From contig OZ345377.1 in the NCBI GenBank assembly GCA_977006965.1, forward strand, positions 1,798,001 through 1,862,000: a stretch of 64,000 bases of DNA, read 5' to 3'. Below are positions 43,282 through 53,805 of the stretch, piece after piece. Under the pieces are notes generated by a model. That model did no database searches. It was not told where the DNA came from and saw only the letters and a list, made by a program, of their open reading frames with translations. The translations under genes and the position numbers were made by a program. Position 1 is the first letter of the stretch, and each line of letters opens with the position of its first letter. Origin of the DNA: Phymatolithon calcareum. Lineage: Eukaryota; Rhodophyta; Florideophyceae; Hapalidiales.

Positions 43282-43787
43282 ATGGCGGCTGCAAGTGCAG
43301 CTGCACAGGCGCTCGCTAAACGCGCTCTCGCGCTCAATGCATCGAACGGACACGCAGCAAGAAGGCGCGGGGTGACCGAGGCGGTGGAACATTTCCGGCG
43401 AAAGCCGTCAGACACGGGTTCACCAGAGGTTCAGATCGCGCTTCTCTCGTCACGTATTTCTCATCTTACAGAGCATCTTAAACAGCATCGCAAAGACGTT
43501 GCAAGCACGCGTGCTGTCGTTGCGCTGGTCAATAAGCGCCGAACGCAGATGCAGTATCTACTGCGCAAGAAGCCTGGTACGTTGCTTTGAAATCCAGGAC
43601 TGAAGCTGCATAGTTGGCGATGACGACTACAGGGATTGACATTGCGTTTGTTTTTGATGCCCTTTAAGAGGTTTACGCGGAAGTCGTCCAGCGTCTCGGA
43701 CTGAGACCGTCTACGGTGTTCAGTAAGGACGTTAGTAAGGGCGCGAAAACTCGACCGACGCCACGGATTAACCTTGGTCAGAAGTAG
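43282..43787 (+). CDS. Bacterial-type ribosomal protein uS15, organellar, one intron
   Basis: This uS15 binds the central domain of small-subunit rRNA in bacterial-type ribosomes. Exon 1 is 43282-43576 and exon 2 is 43669-43787; the 92-nt intron (43577-43668) begins GTACGT and ends in AAG. Without splicing the frame stops at ..RKKPGTLL and lacks the essential C-terminus. With splicing (phase 1) it reads ..LLRKKPEVYAEVVQRLGLR.. and ends ..INLGQK, giving 137 residues. The core signature DTGSPEVQIALLSSRISHLTEHLK and KRRTQMQYLL is clear. The ~40-residue Ala/Arg-rich N-terminal extension fits a mitochondrial or plastid presequence. A frame from 43219 would add 21 residues; I prefer MAAASAAAQ as start. 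Confidence 0.88.
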
Positions 43788-44153
43788 GACCGGCTTGGAG
43801 GGCTGAAATTTTTTATCAGCGCGCGTGTGAGCGTTCTGTTGGTTTCAACGGCAATCCTCATGTCGGCATTTGAGTTAAAGCGTGCGTTTAGTTGTTCGCT
43901 AGCCCCCCTAATTGTCTGGTCAATTAGCCAGAACTTATGCTTCGTGGGTAAGAGGGGCAAAACCACCGAGTGAATGTTCATGACGGTAGTTCGACTTAGC
44001 CTCTGGTTATCATGCAAAACTTGCCTAATCGCCCTTCATGTTGTGCCCACTCCTGTGTGTAGACATGAAGACACACAACTTGATGCCATCTGGTACCCCA
44101 AAAAAAAATACCCACTTACTTTTACTCTTCCTCTTAACCAGACTAATCACCTT
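43788..44153. other. Convergent intergenic gap between uS15 and threonyl-tRNA synthetase
   Basis: The two genes point towards each other, so this gap holds both 3' UTRs. An A-run at 44100-44108 is present. No gene seen. Confidence 0.5.
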
Positions 44154-46151
44154 TCAGCATTTAGAGTGGCGATCGTCTACAGCATCATAGTCAACAGCAT
44201 GATCCGCCGCGATCTTGATTGTTTGCACAACGTCCTCAACGGGGAACACACCAAGGTCCCCGCTCTTGCGCGATCTCAAACTGAGCGTTCCAGCCTCAAC
44301 CTCCTTCGCGCCGACGACAGCGAATAGCGGTATCCTTTCCTTTTGCGCATTGCGCACCATTTTCGCCAACCGATCGCCCGAGTTATCAATTTCCACTCGA
44401 AGACCCTCAGCGACGGCATGTTCCTTCGCCCGTATACAGGCATCCCGTGCATCCTCAGTAACAGGTAACAGTCGCAGCTGCACTGGCGCGAGCCAAAGAG
44501 GAAATTCACCAGCATAAGACTCCACGAGGACGCCGAAAAAGCGTTCCACACTGCCAAAAATGGCGCGATGGACCATAATAGGGCGTCTTCGCTCCCCATC
44601 CTTGTCGACGTATTGCAACCCAAAACGTTCAGGCAGATTAAAATCAACCTGCACAGTGGAGCATTGCCATTGTCGTCCAATCGCGTCGCGGATCTTGACG
44701 TCGATCTTCGGACCATAGAACGCACCGCCGCCTTCGTCCGTCGAGTACTCCCACCCCTTTTCTTGCAACGCTTTCTCCAACGACGCGGTCGCATTCGCCC
44801 ATCCGTCATCAGTACCCACACTCTTCTCCGGGCGCGTGGAGAGCATTACGTCGTACTCGCGGAACCCAAAACGTCCCAAAATAGTTTCTGTGAGATCAAG
44901 AACGCGCCGGATCTCCCCGGCAAGTTGCTCCGGGAGGCAAAACACGTGGGCGTCATCTTGCGTGAAGCCGCGAACCCGCATGAGTCCATGCAAAGTCCCT
45001 GATCGCTCGTAGCGGTACACGGTCCCGAGTTCGGCCCAGCGCAGTGGAAGGTCGCGGTACGAGCGCAGCCCGTCTGCGAATACCAGGCAGTGGAAGGGAC
45101 AATTCATCGGTTTGAGTTGGTACTCCTCGTTATCCACAGGGATGCGCTTGAACATACTATCTGAATAAAAGTCGAGATGGCCAGACGTCTTCCACAGCGA
45201 TGCATTGGCGACGTGCGGGGTGTACAGCAATTCGTAGCCAGCGCGAACATGAGCATCCTTCCAGAAATCCTCCATCACGCGTCGTACAGTAGCGCCTTTC
45301 GGATGCCAGAACACCAGTCCGCCGCCTGCATCCTCCTGGATGCTAAACAGACCAAGTTGTGGACCGAGAACGCGGTGGTCGCGGCGCTTCGCCTCCTCCT
45401 TACGCCGAAGATATTCCTGCAATTGCGCAGGCGTCTCCCATGCCGTGCCATAAATACGTTGTAACATAGCGTTCTTCTCATCTCCGCGCCAATACGCCCC
45501 TGCGACAGACTCAAGAGCGACGGACTTCGGGTCGAGTTCACCAGTGTGTTCCAGATGAGGCCCCGCGCAGAGGTCCCACCATTTATCACCGATGTGGTAA
45601 AGCGTAACAGGGTCCTGAATGCCGTTGAGAATTTCGAGTTTGTAAGGCTCGTTAAGAGCCTCAATGCGTTCGCGGGCCTCCTCGCGCGGAACTTCCTCCC
45701 GGATGAGTGGAAGTCGCTGACGCATGATCTTCGACATTTCTTTCTGAATACGCTTGAGATCGGCGTCGGTGAAAGGTTCCGGTGCATCAAAATCGTAGTA
45801 GAAACCATCGGCGATCCATGGGCCTATAGTGACACGAGCGTCAGGAAACAGCCGCTGGACGGCCATGGCAAGCACATGGGCAGCAGTATGGCGTGCTCGA
45901 AGAAGACGAGGGGATGATTCGTTCGTTGGTAGCACAATTGGCGTATCAGGCTCTGCGGAGACTGCTTGCTGCACGGACGGGGTTACGGCTGTGGCGTTCA
46001 TAACGCCACGACGTGTCTTCGATGAAACGCGCGGGACACGGGTTGTAACGACGGCACCGAAAAAATGCGAACACGAGTGAAGCCGGGACTGACCGAAAAG
46101 GGCGGGAGCGAAAAGAAGACGGCGGGCGGCCATCGTGGTGGTGCGCCGCAT
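44154..46151 (-). CDS. thrS: Threonyl-tRNA synthetase, bacterial type, organellar
   Basis: Charges tRNA-Thr with threonine in plastid and/or mitochondrion. 665 residues from the ATG at 46151 (a second ATG at residue 7). Residues 1-~80 are Arg/Ser/Ala-rich and look like a targeting presequence; the usual N-terminal TGS domain is not visible. The editing domain follows with HTAAH (88-92) and the LCAGPH motif (~193). Next comes the class II catalytic core: WHPKGATVRRVMEDFW, then YQLKPMNCPFHCLVF with the zinc-binding Cys, then RYERSGTLHGLMRVRGFTQDDAH (motif 2), then GGGAFYGPKIDV and VHRAIFGSVERFFGVL (motif 3). The anticodon-binding domain (WLAPVQLRLLPV, RVEIDNSGDRLAKMVRNAQ, VVGAKEVE) ends the protein. 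The frame is intact and single-exon. Confidence 0.95.
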   Translation of the reverse strand: MRRTTTMAARRLLFAPALFGQSRLHSCSHFFGAVVTTRVPRVSSKTRRGVMNATAVTPSVQQAVSAEPDTPIVLPTNESSPRLLRARHTAAHVLAMAVQRLFPDARVTIGPWIADGFYYDFDAPEPFTDADLKRIQKEMSKIMRQRLPLIREEVPREEARERIEALNEPYKLEILNGIQDPVTLYHIGDKWWDLCAGPHLEHTGELDPKSVALESVAGAYWRGDEKNAMLQRIYGTAWETPAQLQEYLRRKEEAKRRDHRVLGPQLGLFSIQEDAGGGLVFWHPKGATVRRVMEDFWKDAHVRAGYELLYTPHVANASLWKTSGHLDFYSDSMFKRIPVDNEEYQLKPMNCPFHCLVFADGLRSYRDLPLRWAELGTVYRYERSGTLHGLMRVRGFTQDDAHVFCLPEQLAGEIRRVLDLTETILGRFGFREYDVMLSTRPEKSVGTDDGWANATASLEKALQEKGWEYSTDEGGGAFYGPKIDVKIRDAIGRQWQCSTVQVDFNLPERFGLQYVDKDGERRRPIMVHRAIFGSVERFFGVLVESYAGEFPLWLAPVQLRLLPVTEDARDACIRAKEHAVAEGLRVEIDNSGDRLAKMVRNAQKERIPLFAVVGAKEVEAGTLSLRSRKSGDLGVFPVEDVVQTIKIAADHAVDYDAVDDRHSKC

Positions 46152-48204
46152 TCGTGTGATTCGGCGTTGGGCTTAACGGCGAGATCGTGAAAGCGATTGC
46201 AGGAAGAAATGGCGTGACTGCTCCACGGAGATTCGGAGATGTAATTGAGCTGGGAGAGGAAGACTATACTGCAATTCGAGGTTTCAGAATGTAATTATAA
46301 TTACGGCCCAATTTGAAAGTTTTTTTCTTTACAGTGGATGGTCTTTCAAATCCAAAGATGGCTACCAACTTGGTACGCATCTGCTGACGCTTCACCTCTC
46401 AAGAATGATGTCACATAAGGAATCCAACCTGCATTATCCAAGCTATCCTAAGAAAAGGTGTACAACTGGAGAAGGTGCTAAATTCATAAGGATAAAAAGC
46501 AAGAATGACACATTGAAGCTAAGAAGCAATACAATTTACACTTCCTCGGTGATCTTCAAATGAAGTTCAGATTTAAGTTTTTTTGTTCATGAGGTAAACA
46601 AGAGAGGATGATGTCTTACGGGAAAGATTTCTCCAGGAATTGAGGCGATTGAAGCGCTAAGCACACTGGAGTTCGGCGTGCATGCAACGAACGGAACGAA
46701 CATGGTGTGCAAGCGAAGAAAATCCGGAGAGCCTTAGGAAACCTCTGCGTGGTCGAAAGAGCAAACAGGCGTAGCTGAACGTGGGCGCTCCGGCAGTTGA
46801 TCCAAGACGAGAAAGACTCCACCTTACTTTACGTGGAAGGTCAAAACTACATGATACGCTATCGGCTTGGGGTCGCCATGGACCGACGGCAATGGAAATC
46901 TACGTGCCTAGAATAAGAAGAATGGTCACAGACGCTGCGGTTTGGACTTTCAGTGCGGCGGGAGTCGCGGGAGAATCAGTGCATTCAGCTGCACTACTAG
47001 TAGTTACAATTGTTCTTGTGCTGTCGGCATGTTGTCGCGAGACAAAACCGAGAGACAGCGCTCACCTGACTTCACGCTATTCAATCACCACTCGCGCAAC
47101 AGCAACTATTATACACTCGCCCCCTCATTTCATCTTTCTTTCATTCCTTTCCCCGGTATTGACTAATGTTAATCGCCCTCGGTACTTATCTTTCTCGCTC
47201 CATTTCCGAGCCGGTTTCGTCATTTTCTGCATAGTATGTATCGATGATTTCCGGTGCACGCCTTTGATGAATATTGTGCACCCTTTTTACAAATGTTCCC
47301 TCCAAAGCATCGTGTTATGCTAGCTGAGTATCTCTTTGGAAACCTGAAATGCGGTCTAAAATTACATAAGACGGGTCCTGGAAGAGGGCTAACGAAGTGG
47401 AATTCAATAGCGTCCAGAATCCTGTCCAAATCAATATAATAACTAATCGTCGACAAGTCTTGCGGAGAATGCATCACGATGCTCTAACGGCTAAATTTGG
47501 CCAGACGATGTAAGATCATCTTAATGTCATGAGACTGTACCGCTCCAACTAGTCATGTGCGACAAATCAGAACCCACTGTGAAGAAATGATTCAAGATCA
47601 AGTTCAGAGATCTAGGCGGTCATCTCGTACGCACTACATTGACAGCGCCATCGAATCTTCTACCCACGGCAAGCCCATTCAATACAAAGAGTGCAAAAGG
47701 AAGCCCGGCCCTCTTCACTTAGTCACATAGATTTATTTGCATTTCATGGGTTCGTGTCACCGCTGGAGTTTGCGCGCTCCTCACTCGAGACATTTAGGGT
47801 TTCTACTCGTAGAGCTACAGTAGTGCTCGTTTAGACAAAAGCACTTCCGCCCCGAGAGAGATAAGAGAGGGGAGACGCAAGGCTATACATGATCGCAATA
47901 CCCGCGAGGGGCTGACGACGGTGAACCACGCTAGACGGGCCATCGACATGGCATCACCACGTCCACACATTCCTCAGCGGTCTACGTGCTGGATATCTGT
48001 GCCGTAACAAGTTTGGACGCAGGAGAAGAATGCACAAGCGCAGCTCGATACGGCAAGTGCTGTTACAGTGTTCAAAATTTAATCATGAAATTACTTTTTC
48101 GTGGCTTGCACGAACTGCGGGGTGGGATAGAACGGACAAAAATTGTGACATTAAAATGCTGCTGGTCTTGCACTGGGGAAATAAAGAATATTGTGCAAAG
48201 CAAT
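46152..48204. other. Intergenic stretch, no supported gene
   Basis: Includes the upstream region of the synthetase gene. A frame from ATG 46892 to 47323 is open but shows no family and mixed low-complexity hydrophobic runs. Nothing else recognised. Confidence 0.45.
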
Positions 48205-48595
48205 GAAGAAGAAGAGTAGAATTAAGAGGAAGAAGAAGAAAAGAAGATTTTTATTTAAAAGTTACCAACGCTTGTCCTAACGCTTGGGGCAAATTTTCGA
48301 GTGCCAAGAAATTTGGCTTTATTCAGTCAGTTTAAAGAGTGTCTTATGGTGGGTTTTCGCGGTTCGGTGATCTACAAAACCAACTAGGTAACTCTGATCC
48401 CCTGAGGGACCTCGAGGGGGAAAATAAATCCACGTTCACACATGATATGTCACGCGGGGTCATATTAGCAGGGACTGCTTACTCTGCTATGTAGGGATGG
48501 GGGTTGTAGATAGCCGATAACATGGCCAGGAGCTTACTAAGCTTACTAAGCTAGTAGTCCAGGCGCTGTCTTCTTTTGAGAGTCTGTCTTTCGAG
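48205..48595 (-). mobile_element. Truncated family-1 LINE 3' end
   Basis: GAA repeats at about 48205-48244 are the tail on the minus strand. The body has 'agatttttatttaaaagtta', 'cgcttggggcaa', 'gggacctcgagggggaaaat' and 'gtccaggcgctgtctt', in the same order as the copy at 12563-12876. A clear TSD was not found. Confidence 0.8.
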
Positions 48596-48610
48596 ATGCA
48601 TTACTATGCA

Positions 48611-48653
48611 GCAATTGTGCAGTATTCTTCATAACTGAATACTGTACAATTGC
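48611..48653. repeat. Hairpin with 17-nt arms and 9-nt loop
   Basis: 'gcaattgtgcagtattc' pairs with 'gaatactgtacaattgc' with one mismatch. Outer bases 'gatgc' and 'gcatc' can extend the stem. Confidence 0.7.
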
Positions 48654-48976
48654 TCGCATCAAACTGTTGCAATGAAAAATAATGTACAAGGCAGTAAAGC
48701 ATTTGTTCTAGCTATGTTAAGAACATGTCACGGTAATACGATTATTGAAGGTAAGGGAAGGTTCTTCCCGAGAACATTTCGATGTCATGATTCGAAAGCG
48801 ATAAAGCAATATCTATTTCCGTAACGATGAAAGTTTGATCATCAAGCACAATTGCAAGTAGTGATAACGTGACCTTTTCTTAGAGTGTATGCAGCTTTAT
48901 TTTAAAATAAAGTTGTAACCCAAGAAACAGATCCTCTGCTAAAATGTTGACACAAGTTTCAAAAAGTGCAGTGCTG

Positions 48977-49140
48977 AGCGGGAAAGACATCAGCGAGCGG
49001 TGGGGATATGTAAGGATTTATTTTTAAAAAGCTCACTTAGGGAATGGCATCAGCCAATAGTGGGCCTCTATTTTAACTTCAGCAAGAATGACATCGCTGA
49101 GTGGGAACAATATCAGCGAGCGGGAAAGACATCACGTGCG
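48977..49140 (+). repeat. Degenerate short repeats of a 'gagcgggaaagacatcagc' unit
   Basis: The unit appears at about 48977-49001 and 49112-49140 with weaker versions between (for example 'gagtgggaacaatatcagc'). No coding role seen. Confidence 0.5.
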
Positions 49141-49164
49141 CGGGAGAGCATCATGCTCTCCCGC
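49140..49164. repeat. 25-bp perfect hairpin centred on CAT-C-ATG
   Basis: The 12-nt arms 'gcgggagagcat' and 'atgctctcccgc' are separated by one C. It lies about 100 bp outside the left arm of palindrome 2. Confidence 0.8.
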
Positions 49165-49623
49165 ACACGATTTTCCCCCTTCCCCATCCCATGTGACAAT
49201 CCTAGGATATGCGAGCGTTTAAATGGAACGTACGAGCACAAGATCTAATTCTATCACACCGGAGGCAAAAAATTCCACCGCCAGCTCTGACATTTGAGAA
49301 ATTTGGGCAAAAGAAACACATGCATGTGCACAAAAGGACAAGGCGTTTCGGATCGCCGGTTGGTCTACACGTTCGAGCCGACACTGCCCGTCGACTGATC
49401 CGTTACAGTTTCTGATATTGTTAGTTGCTGTTAACAGACAGTATCGCAGTTTGGTGACGCTCCCCGCATAAGCACCTGTACAGTCTCTGGCTGACCCGAG
49501 CGTAAATCTTCGAATCGTCCCTTTCAGTACCCAGCCTGCTCGTCTCTGTTGTGTCCCCTTCTGTCCGCTGCTCGCTCCACTCGCGCGTGACCACACCTTG
49601 GCGTCCTTATCTCCGCATTCACA

Positions 49624-51804
49624 ATGCTCGCCAACGCTGCACTGAGAGCGTGGGCGCCGATGTTCATCATGGCATTCCTCACGATTGCTGTGCTCCGAGA
49701 GGCAATCATTAGCACGGGCGACCATAGGCTTCTTGGTGACCATTCCGGATGGATCGACAACGGAATCAGTCAGTCTTCACAAGGAAGAATATGGGTTGCG
49801 AAGCACTTTCGAACGTATCGCCGTATGTCCAGGGGACAAGCACGGCAGCTAGTTCCTCGCTCTAAGCGTCGCCCAAAAACACACTACGGTTGCACTAAAT
49901 GGGCTGTGATAACTACAATTTTTGAACCGACCACGGTTTGTCATCAAATAGCACGCCTGTCCGGATGGTGCCTCGTGATTGTCGCCGACAAGAAGACCCA
50001 ATGGACTGATTGGGTGGATTTCGTCGAGCATAACCGTAACACAGTATATCTCTCGCCAACAAAGCAGAACGCGCTCGGCTATTCAATAACGAAGTTCCTC
50101 AAATACAACCACTTTGGCGTGAAGAACGTTGGATATCTCTTCGCAATCGAGCACGGAGCGCAGTACATATGGGACACTGACGACGATAACCAATTGAAGA
50201 AGTCTGAAATTCTGCTCGAAGCCGTCGAGCAAGCAGTACAAAACACAGAGGTGCCCCTGGCGGACGGGAACCATCACCTTTGGAATCCGTACCCGAATTT
50301 TAAACCCACCCGATTGACGTCTGCCAGAAGCGAGAGTATCTGCTGGCCGCGCGGATTCCCACTGGAGTATGTCAAGGACGAATCGACTCAGTCTACAGTC
50401 TCAAACATGGATTCCGTGCCTTCCTCCGCTATTGGCGTGTACCAGTCACTGGCAGATAACGACCCTGATGTTGACGGAATCTATCGCCTCACAAAAGACA
50501 TTCCGTTCAAGTTCTCGAAGACGGGAGAAAAAGTCGCTCTGGGAAAGAACCGGTACGCCCCTTTTAACGCACAGGCGACACTTTGGATGCGTCGCGCATT
50601 CTGGAGCATGCTCATGCCGATCTCGGTGCATGGCCGTGTGACTGATATTTGGCGCTCGTACATCACCGAACGTCTGTTCGCCGACGTCGGCATGCACGTT
50701 GCATTCACCTCACCGCTCGTGACTCAGATTCGAAATGCACACTCACTTATCGCCGATTTGCAGTCAGAGATTCCGCTGTATACCAAGGCAAATGAGCTGA
50801 CGAAGTGGTTATTGCGATGGAACGGAACGGGAAGTCTTGCGGACCGAATGGAGCAATTGTCGATAGCGCTTTATGAAATTGGGATAATCGAGGAGGAGGA
50901 TGTCGGACTATACAGGTCTTGGTTGGACGATCTTGAATCCATCGGATACGAGATGCCGTCAACACAGCCTGTTCCGATGCAGTCAAGAACTGTTGCTATT
51001 GAAAAGAATTCTCGTGCACCACGTGTGGCTGTTTGCGTAAGCGGGCAGTTACGAACGTTGACCACACCTGTATCATCTGCTGACTATCCTCGACGGTGGC
51101 ATCCGATGAGCAGTTCTTTAGCGCTGCCGAAAGTCACGGTAGCGGAGAGCGTGCGCAACAACCTGTACCCTAAACTCGGTGGAAAGCCAGATGTATTCAT
51201 GTATGTATCGACAAGAGAGTCACAATATGAACCAAAGATCGGCAACGAATCTGTATGTGAACCGCTACGCTCTAAAGGGCGATTATTCTGTCAGGTTCCT
51301 GCTGAAAAGCGAATTCCCATAGCCAATATAAGTCAGTGGCAGTCGTTCCGTCTCCGGAAAGAGGCACCGGCTACGCAAGGACTGCTACAGCAACTGAAAG
51401 GAATGTTTGAATGCTATCGTTCAATTGAAGAATATTCCAAGAAGTCCGGTAAGGAGTACGACTGGATTGTTCGATTGAGACCGGACGTTTATATTAAGTC
51501 GTTCCCGAGTTTGGAGACGCTTGCAATGGACGCTGAGGGGCCGACGGTGTGGTATGCAGATCGAAACACGTGCTGTTGTGGAAACGAAGACTGGTTTGGG
51601 GTGGCACCGACAAAATGGATGCGCGAATATTTCGATAGATATCTCTACTTTCAACAAACTGAGTGGACCGCGAGCCCGAGATGGACAGCCGAGTTTTACT
51701 TGCGTTCCCATTTAAGCAAGATGGGAGTACGACTGAAGCCTCACAAAGACATCAAGGCATGTGTTATCAAGCCACGTCATAGAAGATCTCACTCCGATCC
51801 ATAA
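49624..51804 (+). CDS. DUF288/STELLO-like putative glycosyltransferase (copy A)
   Basis: 726 residues from the ATG at 49624. A single hydrophobic segment near the N-terminus (~10-26) suggests a type II Golgi membrane protein. Residues ~95-205 carry the DUF288/STELLO hallmarks: KWAVITTIFEPT, GWCLVIVADKKT, LGYSITKFL, HFGVKNVGYLFAIEHGA and YIWDTDDDN, the last resembling the DxD motif of glycosyltransferases. The region from ~470 starts RVAVCVSGQLRTL and includes YDWIVRLRPDVYIKSF and CCCGNEDWFGVAP, typical of a second glycosyltransferase-like domain in the same proteins. Plant STELLO proteins act in the Golgi in cellulose synthesis; the substrate here is unknown, and a role in wall polysaccharides is inferred. 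The frame is intact. The stop is followed within a few bases by AATAAA and a LINE fragment. Confidence 0.8.
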   Translation: MLANAALRAWAPMFIMAFLTIAVLREAIISTGDHRLLGDHSGWIDNGISQSSQGRIWVAKHFRTYRRMSRGQARQLVPRSKRRPKTHYGCTKWAVITTIFEPTTVCHQIARLSGWCLVIVADKKTQWTDWVDFVEHNRNTVYLSPTKQNALGYSITKFLKYNHFGVKNVGYLFAIEHGAQYIWDTDDDNQLKKSEILLEAVEQAVQNTEVPLADGNHHLWNPYPNFKPTRLTSARSESICWPRGFPLEYVKDESTQSTVSNMDSVPSSAIGVYQSLADNDPDVDGIYRLTKDIPFKFSKTGEKVALGKNRYAPFNAQATLWMRRAFWSMLMPISVHGRVTDIWRSYITERLFADVGMHVAFTSPLVTQIRNAHSLIADLQSEIPLYTKANELTKWLLRWNGTGSLADRMEQLSIALYEIGIIEEEDVGLYRSWLDDLESIGYEMPSTQPVPMQSRTVAIEKNSRAPRVAVCVSGQLRTLTTPVSSADYPRRWHPMSSSLALPKVTVAESVRNNLYPKLGGKPDVFMYVSTRESQYEPKIGNESVCEPLRSKGRLFCQVPAEKRIPIANISQWQSFRLRKEAPATQGLLQQLKGMFECYRSIEEYSKKSGKEYDWIVRLRPDVYIKSFPSLETLAMDAEGPTVWYADRNTCCCGNEDWFGVAPTKWMREYFDRYLYFQQTEWTASPRWTAEFYLRSHLSKMGVRLKPHKDIKACVIKPRHRRSHSDP

Positions 51805-51808
51805 TTCC

Positions 51809-52430
51809 GAAAATAAACAATGTAGAAACTCTGAGATGGTCGAATCATGCTCACACCTTGGGGCTACCGGGGGTACTTTTGATAATAGCCTCAAAGTGGA
51901 CTGACGAGAAAGCCAGAAAGGTCTTCCAAAGGATTTGGCATATGTATCAAAGGATATTGGGTATCGCAGAAAGGAGGAGGACTTCAAAGAAACGATGAAA
52001 CAGGCGGAAGACGGTATGGTGTCAAAGAAGCGCAGACTCTAGGACACAGTTGAAGACTGGATGGCGGAAGAAGAAGGGCGGACAATAAGAATCCCCATAA
52101 ACAAATCTAACAAGATTCCAGGAGTACAACATATAAGATACAGAACTTCGAGTCTGAGATGCTTAAGAGTGATATTCAACAGAGCATCGCTGTGGAGAAA
52201 ATTGACTTCGGGGACATACTTTGGAACCGGTGTTTTTATTGAGCTCGCAGCGCTCCAACGAGCACTAATTTTCACGGAAATGGACCAGGAGACTGAAGAT
52301 GAATCATTTAATCTGGAAACTGTAGACACACTAGCTCAGCTTGACCTCCTGTACGAACTATTACAAAAAATCTACTTTTCTTCTTCAACTTCATCATCAT
52401 CTTCTTCTTCTTATTCCTCTTCTTCTTGAG
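51809..52430 (+). mobile_element. Family-5 LINE-like element, 3' part, TTC-rich tail
   Basis: Begins directly after the glycosyltransferase stop. The plus strand reads in broken frames through WMAEEEGRTIRIPINKSNKI, FNRASLWRK, IELAALQRALIFTEMDQETE and LAQLDLLYELLQK, then a TTC/TCA-rich tail (52376-52428). A fragment of the same family lies at 22200-22470. Its mirror is at 53806-54435. No reverse transcriptase domain is present in the piece, so assignment as LINE-like rests on the tail and on truncation. Confidence 0.65.
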
Positions 52431-52797
52431 CTGCTGCGCTTGTCTCATCAAACACTAACACAATATCCCCAACAGTTTCGCTTCTTAGATGCCCGTTAGC
52501 AATGTCTCTGCAGGAATCCTGTCGCGGAGTTAGTTTAGCAACACTTCTTTTCTTTCCTGAACCGGTTACTTCATAACAAGTTTTAAGAGGGATAACATTC
52601 TTCCGGTCGCTTGTAATGCATCGAAGACGCACTCCGTTCCTCGTTTTGCAGATGCGCGTGGCGAACCCTTTGGGGCAGCACACGTAACCAGCAAACGACT
52701 GGGGCGGATCTGTGGAGGGGAGTTGGCATCTATTCCTATCGAGAACCAACTACTCTTTCGACATCACACTCTTATATGCATCTGCACCACTTTCTAC
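52431..52797 (-). pseudogene. Small cysteine-containing secreted-type protein, copy lacking its signal peptide
   Basis: On the minus strand the mature part reads CCPKGFATRICKTRNG.., RCITSDRKNVIPLKT, CYEVTGSGKKRS.., then DSCRDIANGHLRSE. The frame remains open into the LINE tail (ends ..AAQEEEE at 52411). Compared with 53368-53760, about 87 bp encoding the start and hydrophobic signal segment are deleted, so this copy cannot be secreted as designed. Confidence 0.6.
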
Positions 52798-53367
52798 AAT
52801 TGATATACTGCACAACAGTTTGGATTGGATTTCTGTTTAATTGAAGCTCCCTTTGTCAATTATCATTGCACTTGAGAGACTTTTCGTTGCGCTGCAATCC
52901 TTCGCTTACGCTAAGTAGTTGACTTCGGCCATATTCTTTGGACAATATCAACTGCCATTTCCAGTATCATTTCTGCATTTCGGAAAGTCGTTGCTTGGGC
53001 ATTATGTGAAATATCTGTAAGAGCTTCATGGAGTTCGGAATCTAGTTCACAAGTAGAAAATGAAAAAAGTAGATTTTTATTTAAAAGTTACCAACGGAGG
53101 CAGGTAGTAGGCAGGTAGAAGGTGGCAACAGAGAGCTCACCCCATGCATGAACACAATGCATATCTTACACATCTCCCGTATCATAGAACTGCCTTTCTG
53201 GGCACACCATTTCGATGTTCACATGAATGTCAAGATGTGGAAGCAACCGAATATCCGAATTTCGCTAACACTGTTCCCGCGTCATCAATGAGTTGCCGTT
53301 TCATAGGAAGGGAGTGGACACGTTCGTCGGTCGAAGAGCATCGGAAGCGAGCGGGAAGCGGGCGGAG
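52798..53367. other. Spacer of palindrome 2
   Basis: No gene seen. A ~40-bp remnant of a family-1 LINE 3' end on the minus strand lies at 53057-53095 ('gtagatttttatttaaaagt'). Confidence 0.6.
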
Positions 53368-53488
53368 TAGAAGGTGGTGCAGGTGCATGTAAGAGTGTGA
53401 TGTCGAAAGAGTAGTTGATTCTCGATCGGAATAGATGCCAACTCCCCTCCACAGAGCCGCCCAGTCGTTTAAGAAATATCGTGCGAAC

Positions 53489-53750
53489 ATGACTGTGAAC
53501 AGCGCCATTGTTTTCATGCTTTTGGTCACAGTTCTCTGCAGCACGGAAGCTGGTGAGGTGTGCTGCCCCAAAGGGTTCGCCACGCGCATCTGCAAAACGA
53601 GGAACGGAGCGCGTCTTCGATGCATTACAAGCGACCGGAAGAATGTTATCCCTCTTAAAACCTTGCTATGAAGTAACCGGTTCAGGAAAGAAAAGAAGTA
53701 TTGCAAAACTAAGTCCGCGATAGGATTCCTGCAGAGACATTGCTAACGGG
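53489..53750 (+). pseudogene. Small cysteine-containing secreted-type protein, copy with signal peptide but frameshifted
   Basis: The ATG at 53489 (another at 53435) opens MTVNSAIVFMLLVTVLCSTEAG, a good signal peptide, followed by the mature start EVCCPKGFATRICKTRNG. A single-base difference near 53657 relative to the left copy shifts the frame and ends it at ..NVIPLKTLL. After the shift the remaining sequence still matches the left copy. The two arms hold complementary defects of one ancestral gene, whose family I do not recognise. Confidence 0.6.
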
Positions 53751-53805
53751 CATCTAAGAAGCGAGACTGTTGGGGATATTGTGTTAGTGTTTGATGAGAC
53801 AATCG

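Larger units (their letters stand above)
49263..52797 (+). repeat. Left arm of palindrome 2
   Basis: Pairs with 53368-56976; coordinates sum to about 106244 across the gene, and to about 106165 nearer the centre because the left arm lacks ~87 bp near 52688. The arms are visibly more diverged than those of palindrome 1. Confidence 0.92.

Noticed and set aside
46892-47323. 143-residue ORF downstream of the synthetase promoter
   Set aside because: No family match and an irregular hydrophobic composition; the longer version starts with GTG.
48977-49140. Short repeats considered as a CRISPR-like array
   Set aside because: Units are degenerate and unevenly spaced, and the context is a eukaryotic nuclear genome.
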